A program made the position numbers and the translations under genes. A stretch of 64,000 nt of DNA from Tetracladium setigerum. Lineage: Eukaryota > Ascomycota > Leotiomycetes > Helotiales. Below, piece by piece: positions 12,122 through 24,264 of this stretch; the first letter of the stretch is position 1; each line of letters starts with the position of its first letter. The stretch lies in the NCBI GenBank assembly GCA_031472005.1, contig PZJY01000001.1, positions 992,001 through 1,056,000 of the forward strand, read 5' to 3'. The notes beneath the pieces are model-generated. The model ran no database searches and was not told the origin of the DNA. It saw nothing but the letters and a program-made list of their open reading frames with translations.

Positions 12122-13602
12122 CTAGTTTACAGCGTTTACAACGGTCGTCACCTTTTGTTTGTCCCAATTCCGGTTGCCGTGTTCCCAACTATCGGCGTCC
12201 TCGCTCTTTACAGTGAAGGTCACATCCTTCTTGATAGTGATGCTAGGCTCCTCAGAGCCAGTTCCATTGATTCGTTCCTGACTCTCAGTGGAGCCGGCTT
12301 TGTGGAAGGATTTCAAGTCGTAGTTATCGTTATTTGAGGGAAGCCTGCTGCGTCCGAGATTTGTTCCCCATCGAGAACCGTTTCCCGAACTCGTAGGTTT
12401 TGTCGTACCCAATCGGCCAAGAGCTGGGAAAATCTCGCGGACCAAAGGCCAGATGGTTGGCAGATTCGACACGTATACAGCCACCGAAGCTTCTCTGAAG
12501 TACCACTTCATGTAGACCATGGAGAGCAGGGATGGGACCAAACTATAACATTTCGTCAAGATGGCTGCAATGACGATGAAGAATCCCATTCCGAAAATTC
12601 CGAGCAGAATGAGTTTTTGTTGTATAGGCATGTGAAGTTTCGCGAGAATTGGGATACCGATCAACTGTTGAAACACGGTTAGTTCTTTGGCCATCAATTC
12701 GAAAAAGCGGCTGCAATTCCGTCCTCTGGACAGGGGACAGTCTAGGATTATGGCTTACGAGAATGGCAATATCTCCTGGAATACTCAAAGAAGCGTTGAC
12801 GATCAGAGCATGTGCGTATGTTGAACATTGCGCTACAAAAAAGGTTAACAAATATTTTATACAAAAGATTCAAACATACTAATAGCAGTGGGAACGACCC
12901 AGTACTCATTGAGCGGTCGGCAGAAGAGGAAGAGTGCGAATTCCGAGCCAACAAAGGCGAGGGCATTGTAGTAGCCCACCCAATTGACCCAAGCTCGTTG
13001 TTTGAGCCCGTCTCTGCAACACTGTCAGCAAATTTTCTTCTTTTCTTTTGGAAATGAAGAACGTACGTTATACTTGCATAGATAATGAGCATGCAAAGTT
13101 TGGTGCTATTGATGGTCATCAAAAAGCAATGCTCTGCAGAAGAACATAAGTTAGCAAGACATCTCGCCAGGTGTTTTGGTATAGTCTGCTCGAGAAGCCG
13201 TCCAAGTGTACGCTGTGCAGCTACGCCAAGGAACATATTAGTGATTGTTACCTACCAGAGGCGAACACCCATTTGCTTCCTGCTATGCGATCTTCGATGA
13301 TTTCTGGTGTCAAGGCATCAATCTCTTCTTGTGTCATCAAGTTACTACCACCGCCAGATGCGATTTGGTTGAAAGCAATGCATAGCACTGTGTACCAAAC
13401 GGTACAATTGATCATGACATAGTCGTCGAGCTTGAGGCCGGCGATGCCGAATCGACGGATTCTTGCAATACTGCTCCTCGTTAATTTGAAGACCCACGGA
13501 AACGAAGGTACCTATTACTTACAATCGAAGAACAATAATAAGGGCACCAACTGCATACAGAGACCAGGACTCAACAGCATACTCGTGTGCAAAGTCAGCC
13601 AT
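12122..13602 (-). CDS. SAT4/fungal-rhodopsin-domain seven-helix membrane protein
   Basis: Integral membrane protein of the fungal rhodopsin (SAT4/PTH11-related) family. Members include putative G-protein-coupled receptors; ligands are mostly unknown. The start is MADFAHEYAVESWSLYAVGA with helix 1. The hallmark RIRRFGIAGLKLDDYVM follows, then the helices TVWYTVLCIAF, KLCMLIIYASI, NALAFVGSEFALFLFCRPLNEYW, HALIVNASLSIPGDIAIL and LLGIFGMGFFIVIAAILTKC. The C-terminal tail of about 90 residues is hydrophilic, Ser/Asn/Lys-rich and probably cytoplasmic. Six exons join in frame (first intron GTAAGT after CGATT). No N-terminal CFEM domain is visible, so it is not a classical CFEM-PTH11 receptor. The frame is intact. 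Confidence 0.85.
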
Positions 13603-15632
13603 GGTGATGACTCGAGGACGGCTCTCGGGCTGAACAAGACGGCGGGATCTTTTCGAAACTTCTTTCTGGCAGTTGGTAAATTTCCAACAGAAAGTCCAAC
13701 AGGAGGAGAATTACGACCAGGTCGCCGCGAGGGTTCGCTGGTGATCTTATCCCTCCTCGCCGTTAATCCAAGAAGAAAAAGAAGTTGTGCCTCACAGTCT
13801 CACCCTGCCTCCTGCATCAAAGCCAGCACCGGCTCAAGGGGATTCGCGGAGGGCTTTTCAGGTACCTTGCGAATTCGACCCGAAGAGGATAAATGATTCG
13901 ATGATTTGCCTACATTGCCATGCTTCGGTATCGTGGGATGAAGGGGTTGAGACTTGCGACATGCAGTTCCTTCCGGTGGGAACTTGGAAGAGCATGTTCT
14001 TGTTCCCAGGATTGCTCTAGCCGAGACGCCAATGAACGTCGGATCACGAAGTACGAAGAGCTCCAGACAGCAGCAGTCAGACACAATTTCAGGATTCGAA
14101 TACCAAGCCCATCAGATTGGGAGGTGGATTCCTCGTGCAGCGAATGCTGGCGTATCATGTACCTCTGGCTAAATGATACCATAAGAAAACCCTGGAAGAA
14201 CCCTTTGTACCACCCGACCCGCTGTCCATGGCGCATGGAATGAAGTTTATGAGTACATGGGAACTTGGGAACATTGGGAACAGACCTTGGGATGTCTTGG
14301 AAACCGCCGTCCAATCTTCTTGGCTCCAGACTCCTCTGACCTCAATGTGCGCGAACTTGATTTGATGGGGACGCTCCCGCTGCGGTCCGGACAATGGAAG
14401 TCTGTTCTCGAGCCAGCCGGCAGAGGAGCTAATGCATTCCGCATCCACCCCCAGAGCGTGGGGGGAGGGCGGCCGGGATACGAAATGGCTTCGCGTACAA
14501 AGATAGAATGCGAAATGAAACGCAAAATTGATTGATTCCGGTTGTGTATTTCCCATGCAAAACTTGCCAAATCCAAAAGCCAGTGACTCCAACAACTCCC
14601 AAGAGATCTCTCACCTCCTCACTTGCCAATGAAATGTTTGATGGTGGCACAGATCGATGGTTGCACAACCCTCGCTTCCAACTCCCGAGGCAGCCATCTT
14701 CTCACAACATCTTTCCCATCTGACTGTTGGTGAAGGGGGTGTAGAAAGTGGATCTCTTCCTTATCTACAATTGCTTTTTCCGCGAATCCATCCCCCCTGA
14801 TGCTGTATGCCGCGCCCCAGACTTGCATAATGGCCCAGCTTAAGCGAAGGTTACCTTGACATGGTCTTGCTTTGTTTTTGTTTTTTCGGCTCTTTTCGTG
14901 CTCGCTGCTCACAACCCCCCCGTCCCCAATAGGGGCTAGCCAGGAACTACCGATTCTAGAAGCTTGACGGGAGAGTGAGGGATGACTTTGACAGCCTCGA
15001 GAGTTCAGACAGACGCAATCAACAATCAATCGATCGCTCGGATATCTCTGGCGTTTGTCTATTGTTCTTGTCTCACCCTCGTTGACAAGACGCAATCGCC
15101 TGTCAAACGATTGTCTTACCCAGGCGATGGTTATCGCCACGCATACAACTCACATCCAGCTCTCCAACAAGCTCACTCTCAATCTCACACCACTTTGGCA
15201 AGGTTTCAAACTCTACCGCTCCTCCGTCCTGATATCTCGGTGCCAAGGTCCGCTGCAGAAAAATATCTGCGGCCATGTAACCTTGAGCATGCTGGCATCT
15301 TGCTGGGCCTCCTTCCTTTGGCTTCTTTGCCTCGTTTGGCTGTTTGGTATCCTGGTCCACCGAAAGGCTAAGGCACGGTTGAATGAAGCGGACTCCTCTC
15401 GCAATTGAGGCAAGGAATACCTACATACCTGCTGGTCAAATCTGCATCCGAGGGGATCAATCATAGTCAAGCCCCACCCCCGTGAACGAGTTGCCATGCA
15501 TCGTGGTGTTCTTTGCTTCTTTTCATTCCCATAAGGTCCTGTGCACGACGTCTTCCTTCTTTCTGCTGTTGTTCAATAATTTTCTTCTAAGACCTGCAAG
15601 TTCATCGTCTCGGTGCAGATCTATCTTTCGCC
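13603..15632. promoter_or_regulatory. 2 kb divergent intergenic region
   Basis: Shared upstream region of the rhodopsin-domain gene (minus) and the permease (plus). Open frames up to 173 codons occur on both strands, but they overlap one another and lack any family resemblance. Read as non-coding. Confidence 0.4.
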
Positions 15633-17436
15633 ATGAGTGTTGTGGATAATGAGAAGGGTTCGCCCATCGTGCGATCAGACTCCGGGTCGCCAACGCCGGA
15701 AGATGCTTCTGATATTTTGATCAATGCCTCTGGTCACAAGCAGGAGTTGCAGCGAAACTTCTCGCTCCTGTCGATGTCCGCGGTCGCCATCACCACAGGA
15801 AATACGTGGGTGGCTCTCGGTGGAACTATTGTATGTCGAATCGCACTCTACCACCCCCTCCAATATCAATACTTACCCATTCATAGGTTATCTCCCTTTA
15901 CAATGGCGGACCTCCTGGTGTTATCTACGAATTGTAAGTTGCCCTGTCGCGCAATTGTAGACAATGGACATGGGCTAACATTTCTTCTTCTTCAGCATCG
16001 TAGTTTCCGTACTTTACTGGTTCGTCGCGGCGTCCATTGCTGAACTGGCTTCATCCATGCCCTCAGCTAGTGGAGGTAAGTCCAATCATGTCTCCAAAGC
16101 CATACATCTCTAACCCATTGGATAGTCTACCACTGGGCCTCTGTTACAGCAGGAAAGTATGGACGAGTGGCTGGATTCTTTGCTGGATGGTGGAACTGTC
16201 TCGCGTGGGTTTTCGGCGCAGCCTCCATTACTGCTCTCCTTGCAAACATGACCGTGTCTATGTGGGCTCTCTATCGACCAGAATATGTACAGGAATCATG
16301 GCACGTATTCATCAGCTATCTGATATGCGTCTGGTTGTGCTGTGGCCTTGTCATGTTCGGAAACAAAGCGCTCCCCATGGCCAGTAACATCGGTGGTTTC
16401 TTGGTCATTGCAGGTGTTGTCATCACAATCATTGTCTGTGCGACCATGCCATATGTCAATGGTACCGGATACGCCACAAGCGCGTTTGTGTGGAAAGAGT
16501 GGGTAAACACCACCGGGTACACCAGCAACGGATTCGTCTTCGTCGCAGGTATGCTCAATGGTGCTTATGCTGTCGGAACGCCAGATTGTGTCAGTCATTT
16601 GGCCGAGGAAATTCCTCAGTAAGTTCAACTGTTGAAGACAAGGTTCTGAATCTGAAAATGCTAACACCTTCAAAAGTCCAAGCCGTAACATCCCCAAGGC
16701 TATGTTCCTCCAGTACGCAATTGGATTCTTCACCTCGCTCTTCTTCCTGATCGCTATCTTCTATTCCATCACGGATCTTGATGCAATCTTCGAAGCTGGT
16801 GGATCTTTCCCCCTTGCCCCAATTTATCGTCAAGCAACTGGATCCAATGCAGGAGCAACTGGCCTTATCATCATCTGCTTCCTCTGCACCTTCTTGTGCT
16901 GCACAGGTTGCTATATCACCGCAAGCCGTACGTTCTGGACACTTGCCCGTGACAACGCCACGCCTTTCGCACCATTCTTCGCAAAGATTCACCCCACCCA
17001 CCACAACCCCTTCAACGCTGTCATCATCTGCGGTGTTATGTCCACCATCCTCGGACTCGTGTATGTCGGTTCCACCGTCGCATTTGCTGCATTCGTTGGT
17101 TCATTCATCATCCTCAGCACCCTCTCTTACCTCGCAGCTATCCTGCCTCATCTCCTCAGTGGTCGTGCAAACGTCGAGCCAGGATGGTTCTGGATGAAGG
17201 GCGCCATCGGATACGCCGTTAACATTATCACTTGTCTCTACATCACCGCATTCATCGTTATTTTTTGCTTCCCATACGGCGCTCCTTTCGAGCTTGCCTT
17301 CATGAACTGGAACTCCCTCATCACCGGTGGTCTGACTATTTTCGTCATTGTCTTTTGGTTTATCAGACAGAAGGACTATGTTGGTCCCCGACTCATCAAG
17401 TTGGAGGAGATCAAGGCCGAGGGCGCAGCTCTGTAA
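15633..17436 (+). CDS. APC-superfamily permease (choline/GABA/amino-acid type)
   Basis: Plasma-membrane transporter of the amino acid-polyamine-choline superfamily, closest in appearance to fungal choline (Hnm1) and GABA permeases. Exons 15633-15830, 15887-15933, 15996-16075, 16126-16618 and 16677-17436 sum to 1578 nt, or 525 aa. The N-terminal 45 residues are cytoplasmic and Ser/Asp-rich. Then come LLSMSAVAITTGNTWVALGG, SLYNGGPPGVIYEF (the conserved Gly-Gly-Pro loop of helix 1) and SIAELASSMPSASGVYHWAS. About twelve hydrophobic segments follow. The conserved loop EEIPHPSRNIPKAM crosses the last intron. The C-terminus is short and charged (KLEEIKAEGAAL). Substrate cannot be assigned from sequence alone. 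Confidence 0.88.
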
Positions 17437-20400
17437 ATGGAGAGGTCTTGCACGTTTCGAGTTTTTGGTAACACAATACCAGCTGGCGCATTTTTTGGAG
17501 TTTCAATCTCAAATGCGAAAGAAAGATTTTTTTTATAGCAAACTAAAAGTATATACTACTGAAGTTTTTTTCAAGTTTTTTTGGGAACACTGTCATTGCA
17601 CCCCTGGGAGACTTGTGTCCTTTGCTATCCTATTAGCCCTTGCTCACATTCACTAGTTGTCTTATCAGTAGATACCACTAGTTTTTGTTTTCCTTGGTTC
17701 CGGAGGTTGTCTGATACGTTTACCTACCTATCTAGTCAAGTGTGCCTGCTTTCGCTTCCTGCTCTGGCCGCGGCAGTTCTTTTGTCTGTTATTATTCTTC
17801 TAAAACACCCATCCCTCTTTTTGGGTGGAGTGTGACTTGAGATGAGAATGAGTGTATGTTCCGATGCTAAAAAGAAAAAGAAAAACCATGAAAACAAATA
17901 TGAACCGTTGCTCTTATGCGTGATTGATTTGTCTTTTGACGTAATTTTAGTTTGTTTTTGTCTTGTTGGGGGTCAACAAGCTCACGGAATGTTGATACTG
18001 GCTGGACTCTGGAGCGGGGTTGTAGACGAACTCGGTTTCATTAATTTCTTTTTCCAGGGGTTAAGGGCAATAGGCAAGCCTCGACAAAGTTCGATAGTAC
18101 TGAAGATCAAAGGAAAGCTACTTGTCCTTAATATCCTTTATATTGTACCGAATAGACCCTCCACCCACCTTCCTACCAACAGCAAGACGTTGTTTCCCGT
18201 CACATATTTCAGAGCAAATCGATTACACTCATGACAATAAATTTCAGATTGATAACAAGAGCCTTTTTTTTCTCAAGAACTTGTCTGAATCATCCCGGTC
18301 AAGTTTGCCAATTTGCAATTAACCAGTTGTGTAACCTTTCGAGCCGCCCCTTGTATGAAGCTCGAAAGATCGAATTTTACATCACCCCAATTGCATTTTA
18401 CATGCAAAATGAATGACGATAGTGAGTTGCCAGAATGATTGATATTTGCTGGATATATCACGTTAAGTCTCATTCTATTATTGTACCTCAACTCACATCA
18501 CTTACGTACTGTACGATTTTGCGACTTTGCCCCTCCGTCCTCAACCCTTCGGCTTCCCCCTCAACACCACCACCTAGCATCCACTAAATAATTCTACTTA
18601 TCCTACAACATTCCAAGAATTTCCCCTCAAAATTGGTCAATTAACCCCTCAAAAATAAAGAGCAAATCATATGTCTTACCAAGAAATACAGCAGCAAAAT
18701 CCAAAGATCGCCACATACGAAGACCAGCCTCTTTTTACTCAACCGTCTAATTAACAATTATAGGGTATCTCTAACATACGAAAGAACCGAGGTACTGCCA
18801 TACAAACGTTCAATCGATATGCGCATCCACTAGTTGCAGCAAAAACGAGAGGGAAGAGCAAGTGTGTGAGCTACAAGTGAGAACACATCCAACCGAGCAC
18901 AAGAAGTTCATCACACAATTTCAAGTGTAATAGAATACACATTATCGTCAGAGGTTAAATCGATCTCGTCTATGCATCTAGTTGCCTTGCCATAGACAAC
19001 TTTGTGGATACATGATTCTTGCGTTAGAATTCTAGCGATTTTGTTTTATTGAGATATGTCAAAGGGCCCCCTTGTACCGTGAGTTCTCTGTTGCATTCTA
19101 CGCGGTACGTATTGATTTATCGCAGACCCTCTATCATTACTCTTCTCTCTTTTACGTCTAATAACTTGATCTCTTTTTGTCGGAGGAACTATTTTCTGTG
19201 TTGCAATCAATTCTTGTAGGTGGTTGAAAGTTTTTGTTTTTTTGGGGGAACGGAGGTCTCTTTCCCTCCTTCTTTCGTCTCAACTCAAACCACAATACCC
19301 CTTCAGAGAGCGCTGAAATAGAAATATGCAATTCACTGGTGGTCTTTTGGAAAGTTTGTTTCCGGTAGATAAGTATACATATCACGTATGAAAACAGTCG
19401 GACAAGTCGAATCTAACATTTTTCTCGTGACGCCACAATATATACACTTCGTCAATATCACTTCAACTTTTCTTTCCTTCGCTCGCTCAGCTTCCAATTT
19501 TGTTTCTTCCTCTTCACATTTTCTTTTCCCTGCTCTCTCTGCATCTTTGATTCTTGGTCTCCTGCACACAACGTTGAATGGCTTCCCCTTAGCATACACA
19601 CTCGAGCTCATCAACCCCTCCCTCCTTTCGCACCCACTCTTACGAATTACAAACAAGTAAATCCAAAATTCTCCGCAAAACTTACTAAAGATCCGTCTAC
19701 AATCTTGCAGCCCTTCTGCACTCAGATATGAACTTAATTCTCGAACCCCTCCCCAAACAGCACCACCAGTCTTCAATCTCTGTGAACTGTCTATCCGTAA
19801 ACCCACATCTTCATTAATCAAACACCACTTCTATACTTAAGGATGAATGAACATGTGCTTCCCAAATTAGAAAGCATCATCCTTCAACCCCTTTTAAACC
19901 TCTCCCCCACCAACCGTTCTTTCACCCCTCATCCATTTGTGCCCTCTGTTGAATCTAATCTTCTCATCATGCACTTTCGCCACCACCTTCTCATTCTTTC
20001 ATCTTCTCATTCTTTCATCTTCTCATTCTTTCATCTTCTCATTCTTTCATCTTCCCTCCTCCCCCATTCTCCCCAACTCGCATCAGTTAAGCATGTACAA
20101 ATTTATCCTCATACACTCTCACCTAATCCTACAACTGCAGAATCGTCCCCTTCGAACTCAACCTACAAAAAAACATAGGTACATCGTTTACTTTTACTCT
20201 TTCCACCACAAAATGAGATGAGTTAGGCTATGCCTGGGATCTCGGTTGAATAACAAATGATGGTCTACCTCATTCACTCGAGTACTGTCCATTATCCTTC
20301 GTCTTATCAGTATTGTTTTTTATACTTCGTCCGAAATAGACAGGGACGCAGGAGGAAGGGAATAAAATCCAAAAAGACGTAAGACTTTACAAAACGTGAA

Positions 20401-21567
20401 ATATTCTCGTCGCACAAGTGATAGATTCATTCGTTCCTAAAATCAAAACCAAACCACAACTGTAGAGAGACTGAACTTATCTCGATTTCTTATTGTAAAC
20501 ATACACACAGTACTGCCTGCCGACTCGGTAGTACCGGTCTTTCCGTTGTTCTCACCCGTTCTTGAAGTCTGGGTGCCTAGGTGGAATTCATCTATTTATC
20601 CAATACCTTCATTTTTCGAAACACTTTTGATTCTCTATTAGGTAGCAGGAAATACAACACTGTGGCACACACCTGCTTAGGATGTGGGATTTTGAATTGA
20701 GTCTGGGACTACTCATGGCCATAACTGAAGCCATTGAGTCCTCAATTTGCTGCTCTTTGGCGTGAGGTTTATCTATCATTTGGGGACTACTCAGGTAAGA
20801 TTCGGAAGATCATAGATAGATATCACTACAAAAATTGACCCTGCCCTGTCTGTCTGGTAGTCCATTTTTCAGACATCTCCACGACAAATCAGACAGTCAG
20901 TCACAGTGAACAGACATGCGTGGTGAGACCAAAAAGTAGTGTAAAGAAATTCTATTTATAATAACTCGTTTTTATCTACCCTCAATAGCAAAAGCATCCT
21001 ATCCATCCGTTCAGCACCATGACACTCCATTTCGAAACCCGCCCATCATCCATAATAAGTAACCATCACCTCATCATCCATCCATCCAACAAGATACGAA
21101 TAATCATCATAGCTAAGGTGTAGCAAAAAACAGCAAAAAAACAAATTTCACGCTCGAGCGATGAGAGAGCAAAAAGGAAAGTAATAAAAACGCCCATTGC
21201 CACACAATTATACCACCACGCTCGCAAAGCAAATAGAAACAGTATGTACCATTACGGGCGAGAAAAGAGTTTGGGCGTAGCAAAATCGATACAATAAGCA
21301 GTAACGAAAAAGGACACGCAAGGAATAAAGCAGAGTGACCACCCAGTGAGTTTTTCTTCGTCTTCGCGTTTCATTCGTAATAATCAGCGTAAGAAATAAA
21401 GATCCGAGTTGCTCGCTCGCTTGCTGGCTTGAAGTGCAGGACGCAAAAATGATAATTCGAGTTGAGAGGAGAGTCGTTGGTATCGCAAAGTTTCTGCCGT
21501 TAGAAGATTGAACGGTTGGGCTCAATCCGATGGATGAGATCAAAATGGAAAGGAGTGATGATTTTTC
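17437..21567. other. Intergenic, 4.1 kb
   Basis: No gene recognised. The plus strand is pyrimidine-rich between about 18.5 and 20.2 kb and carries a 16 bp tandem repeat. It is probably the 3' flanks of the permease and of the MedA-like gene; an unannotated RNA cannot be excluded. Confidence 0.4.
19991..20054 (+). repeat. Tandem repeat, 16 bp unit x 4
   Basis: Four exact head-to-tail copies of the 16 bp unit TCATTCTTTCATCTTC. Pyrimidine-only except for A; intergenic. Confidence 0.9.
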
Positions 21568-24264
21568 CTAATCACCACCCTTTCCCCTCTTGCTTCTCTC
21601 GGCCCAACGCCTCTTGCCTACTCTGGTCTCAAAATGAGGAGCTTTATCGGCAACATCTTGACCAACACTCTCCATGGTGGAGTGAACTTTGTTGCGGTAA
21701 GAGTCCACTAAAACACAAAATGTTAACCTCAATCATCTTCATACCCAGACGGAAATACTTACAAGCTTTTTGCAAGAAGACAGTCTTATCAGCAAAAACT
21801 CGACTTTGATGCCAAGTCATCCGATATCCCAGATCATTGAGTTTGACCTCCTTGCTCCGAACACTCTTTCTCATCTTTGGCACACCAATCTCTGCCTCTC
21901 CGCCGTCGGCAAGAGGAACGCTGACCATCATCTTTCGACCTCTCTCGCGACCAGGACCCTCGACCTCAACGTTATCATCCTCGTCTTCATTTTCGAAAAA
22001 TCGAGATCCTCTTGCGGAAGGTGGCGGGCTTTGCATTTGCATTGGGAACCAACTGCGAGGGTAGACGGAGTTGCTCTTTCGGAAAGAGTCCGGGATTTCG
22101 TTGATATCGACTGTGTCAAGTGTAACCCTAACCCGAACTCTACCCCCCTTGCCGGGATCGTCGACAAGGATGAACTTTCGTTTCTTGGCCTCGGGGATAT
22201 CACCAAATAATGCCTTGCGGTCCTCTTCACTCAGTTGCTCCTTGCTGCCTTTAGATCGCGCAGAGATCGGATTGGGTGGGCTGTGATGCATTGGTGCTCG
22301 AGAATCATGAAGAGAAGGTGGCATAGAGGCTCCAACTACAGAGGGGTTTGGGGGTAGGAACCAGAGTAGCCTGGAAAGACGTGGGATTGGCGAATATCTT
22401 CTTGTGGACCATTTGCTGGAGGACCGTTGGTTGCACTTTGGTGGTGATGATGGGTATTCTCGTCCATATATTCGTCATCTGTCATTGCGAAGAGAAAAGA
22501 AAATTAGCCTCACTTTACCATGAGATTTTGCTTTAGAAATAGAGATGCGACGATGTCTAGTGAAGGAAGGGGCATGAATAGAATGTGAAGGGCATGTGCA
22601 GGTGTAGGTGCTGGCGAAGCGACATTGGGAAGCAAGAGTGCAATCATATATAAATACAAGAAGTTTGTGCAAAAGGTGGTATCCCATGATCCCAAATTCC
22701 CTCCCCACCCCCCACTTCAACAACAGGTATCTTCGCACAACAGGTATCATAACACAATAGTAATAACACGGACATCGCAACATGGTATCACAACTGGTGA
22801 AACATACCGACTTCATCTCCGCCTTGAGTACTTCCATCCGGATGTTGAGCATGGTGGTGGTGTAGTTGTGGTCCACCCATCCCACTCATGCTAGGTTTGC
22901 CCATGTTACCCGGACCTCCTGGTCCCATGTTTGTGGGTGCTGGCATCCCTGGTGGTCCGCCTGGGCCAGCCATGTGAGGAGGATGAGAGGCCTGAGTAGC
23001 CTTTCGAGTGCTAATTTTTGCCATTCTGCGAACGCGTCTACTTCGCAGTCGAGGATCTTGATTGCTGTTTCTCCAACTGTCCACAGCTCGTTGAATCAGA
23101 CCCCTCTTGCCGCGAAGACACGCGTTTAATTCGGCCAAAGCCCATCCGACGGTGTTACATTCTGTCTCGTAAACCAATCGATTTCCGCGGTATTGGTCTT
23201 TGCTGCAGCAAGCGCGAGGATAAACACAATTCTCGGTCTTGAACTCTGGGTTGAGGTGGTCCACGTTGACCGATTCCACGTCACATCGGATGGTATATTC
23301 CATCTTGACGCGATCCCGCGAGTACTCAAACGCGATCCATTGAACACCATTGTTGTCTTGTCTCACCACCAAAGGTGTGGTTGCTGGAATTGGGCCAGGT
23401 GCAGCATTTGGATTGACGCCATTATTAGGACCTGGAACATTGTTCTGGTTCATTTGTGGACCATTGCTGGGGTGTTGAGGAGGGCCCAGAGGAGCAGGAG
23501 GACGCGAAATTTGTGGTACATGGGGCTCCATCTTCGTCCTTGGACTCCCAGTCATCCCAGGCTGTGTATTGTGACTTGAGTGCTGCTGCATTTGGTGCTG
23601 GCTTGGGGTATGTGACATCAACAGATTTGGCTGAGAAGTCATGGATGGGTGGTGCTGCTGGGCCTGCTGTTGTGGGTGTGGGTATGGCGATGGGCCACCT
23701 TGAGGGGGCATCGGCGGCGCATATTGTTGCTGGGGAGCAGAATAGTACATTTGTTGCTGATTCTGCTGGATTTGAGAAGGCTGGCCATACAAGCGGTGTT
23801 CGTGAGCCGAAGGAGAAGCAACGGACGCAGGAGAGTTGGATTGAGGAGTATGGTAGGTAATCGGGGGATATGGTCGCGACGACATCTGGGCAGCTGCCAT
23901 GATTTCTGGTGTTTCTGGGGCTGAAATTAGTTAACATGGCTTAGAACTCGAGAGCGCGGCGCGCCATTCTTCTCGAGAGCTTACCTGCTGAAGAGTATGT
24001 GCCGGATGCGCTGGGAGTACTGTAAGGACTTGGGTGGGACGAATAATAAGGAATATCCTGTTGATGTTGTCCGCCAGGTCCAGGTGCAGGTTGCGAGTAC
24101 TGGGGGGGCAATCCGTGAGATGGAGGGTATGCGCTGGAGTGCGATTGTGGAGGAGGCGCCTGCTGGTGGTGGTGTTGTTGATGTACTACGCTCGATGGTC
24201 TCGGCTGCTGGAGGTGGTGGGAAGGCGGACCCTGCGGTGGGTGGTGGGGATGGTGTTGCTGCAT
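21568..24264 (-). CDS. DUF8032-like nuclear regulator, tentatively MedA/Ren1/Acr1-type
   Basis: Putative transcriptional regulator. The N-terminal half is His/Gln/Pro-rich (MQQHHPHHPPQGPPSHH, QQQMYYSAPQQQYAPP). A compact conserved block of about 110 residues follows: VQWIAFEYSRDRVKMEYTI, CVYPRACCSKDQYRGNR, WALAELNACLRGKRGLIQRA, and a basic SRRVRRM that may act as a nuclear localisation signal. Downstream lie LSEEDRKALFGDIPEAKKRK, an acidic stretch (ENEDEDDNVEVEG) and a basic end (RVGKRRWAERSKRGKGGD). The introns are well formed, for example GCAG|GTAAGC and GTCG|GTATGT. I believe the block matches the conserved region of conidiation regulators MedA (Aspergillus), Ren1 (Fusarium) and Acr1 (Magnaporthe), but that is from memory and moderate. 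One base is missing near 22343-22354 (G runs on plus); without it the frame stops after PQTPL. ATG 24264 is the first Met in a long open frame. Confidence 0.72.

Noticed and set aside
14619..15140. 173-codon minus-strand open frame between rhodopsin-domain gene and permease
   Set aside because: No recognisable motif, start context or splice partners, and overlapping open frames on the opposite strand.
19991..20054. Tandem 16-mers considered as a CRISPR-like array
   Set aside because: Direct head-to-tail copies without spacers; an ordinary minisatellite in a fungal genome.
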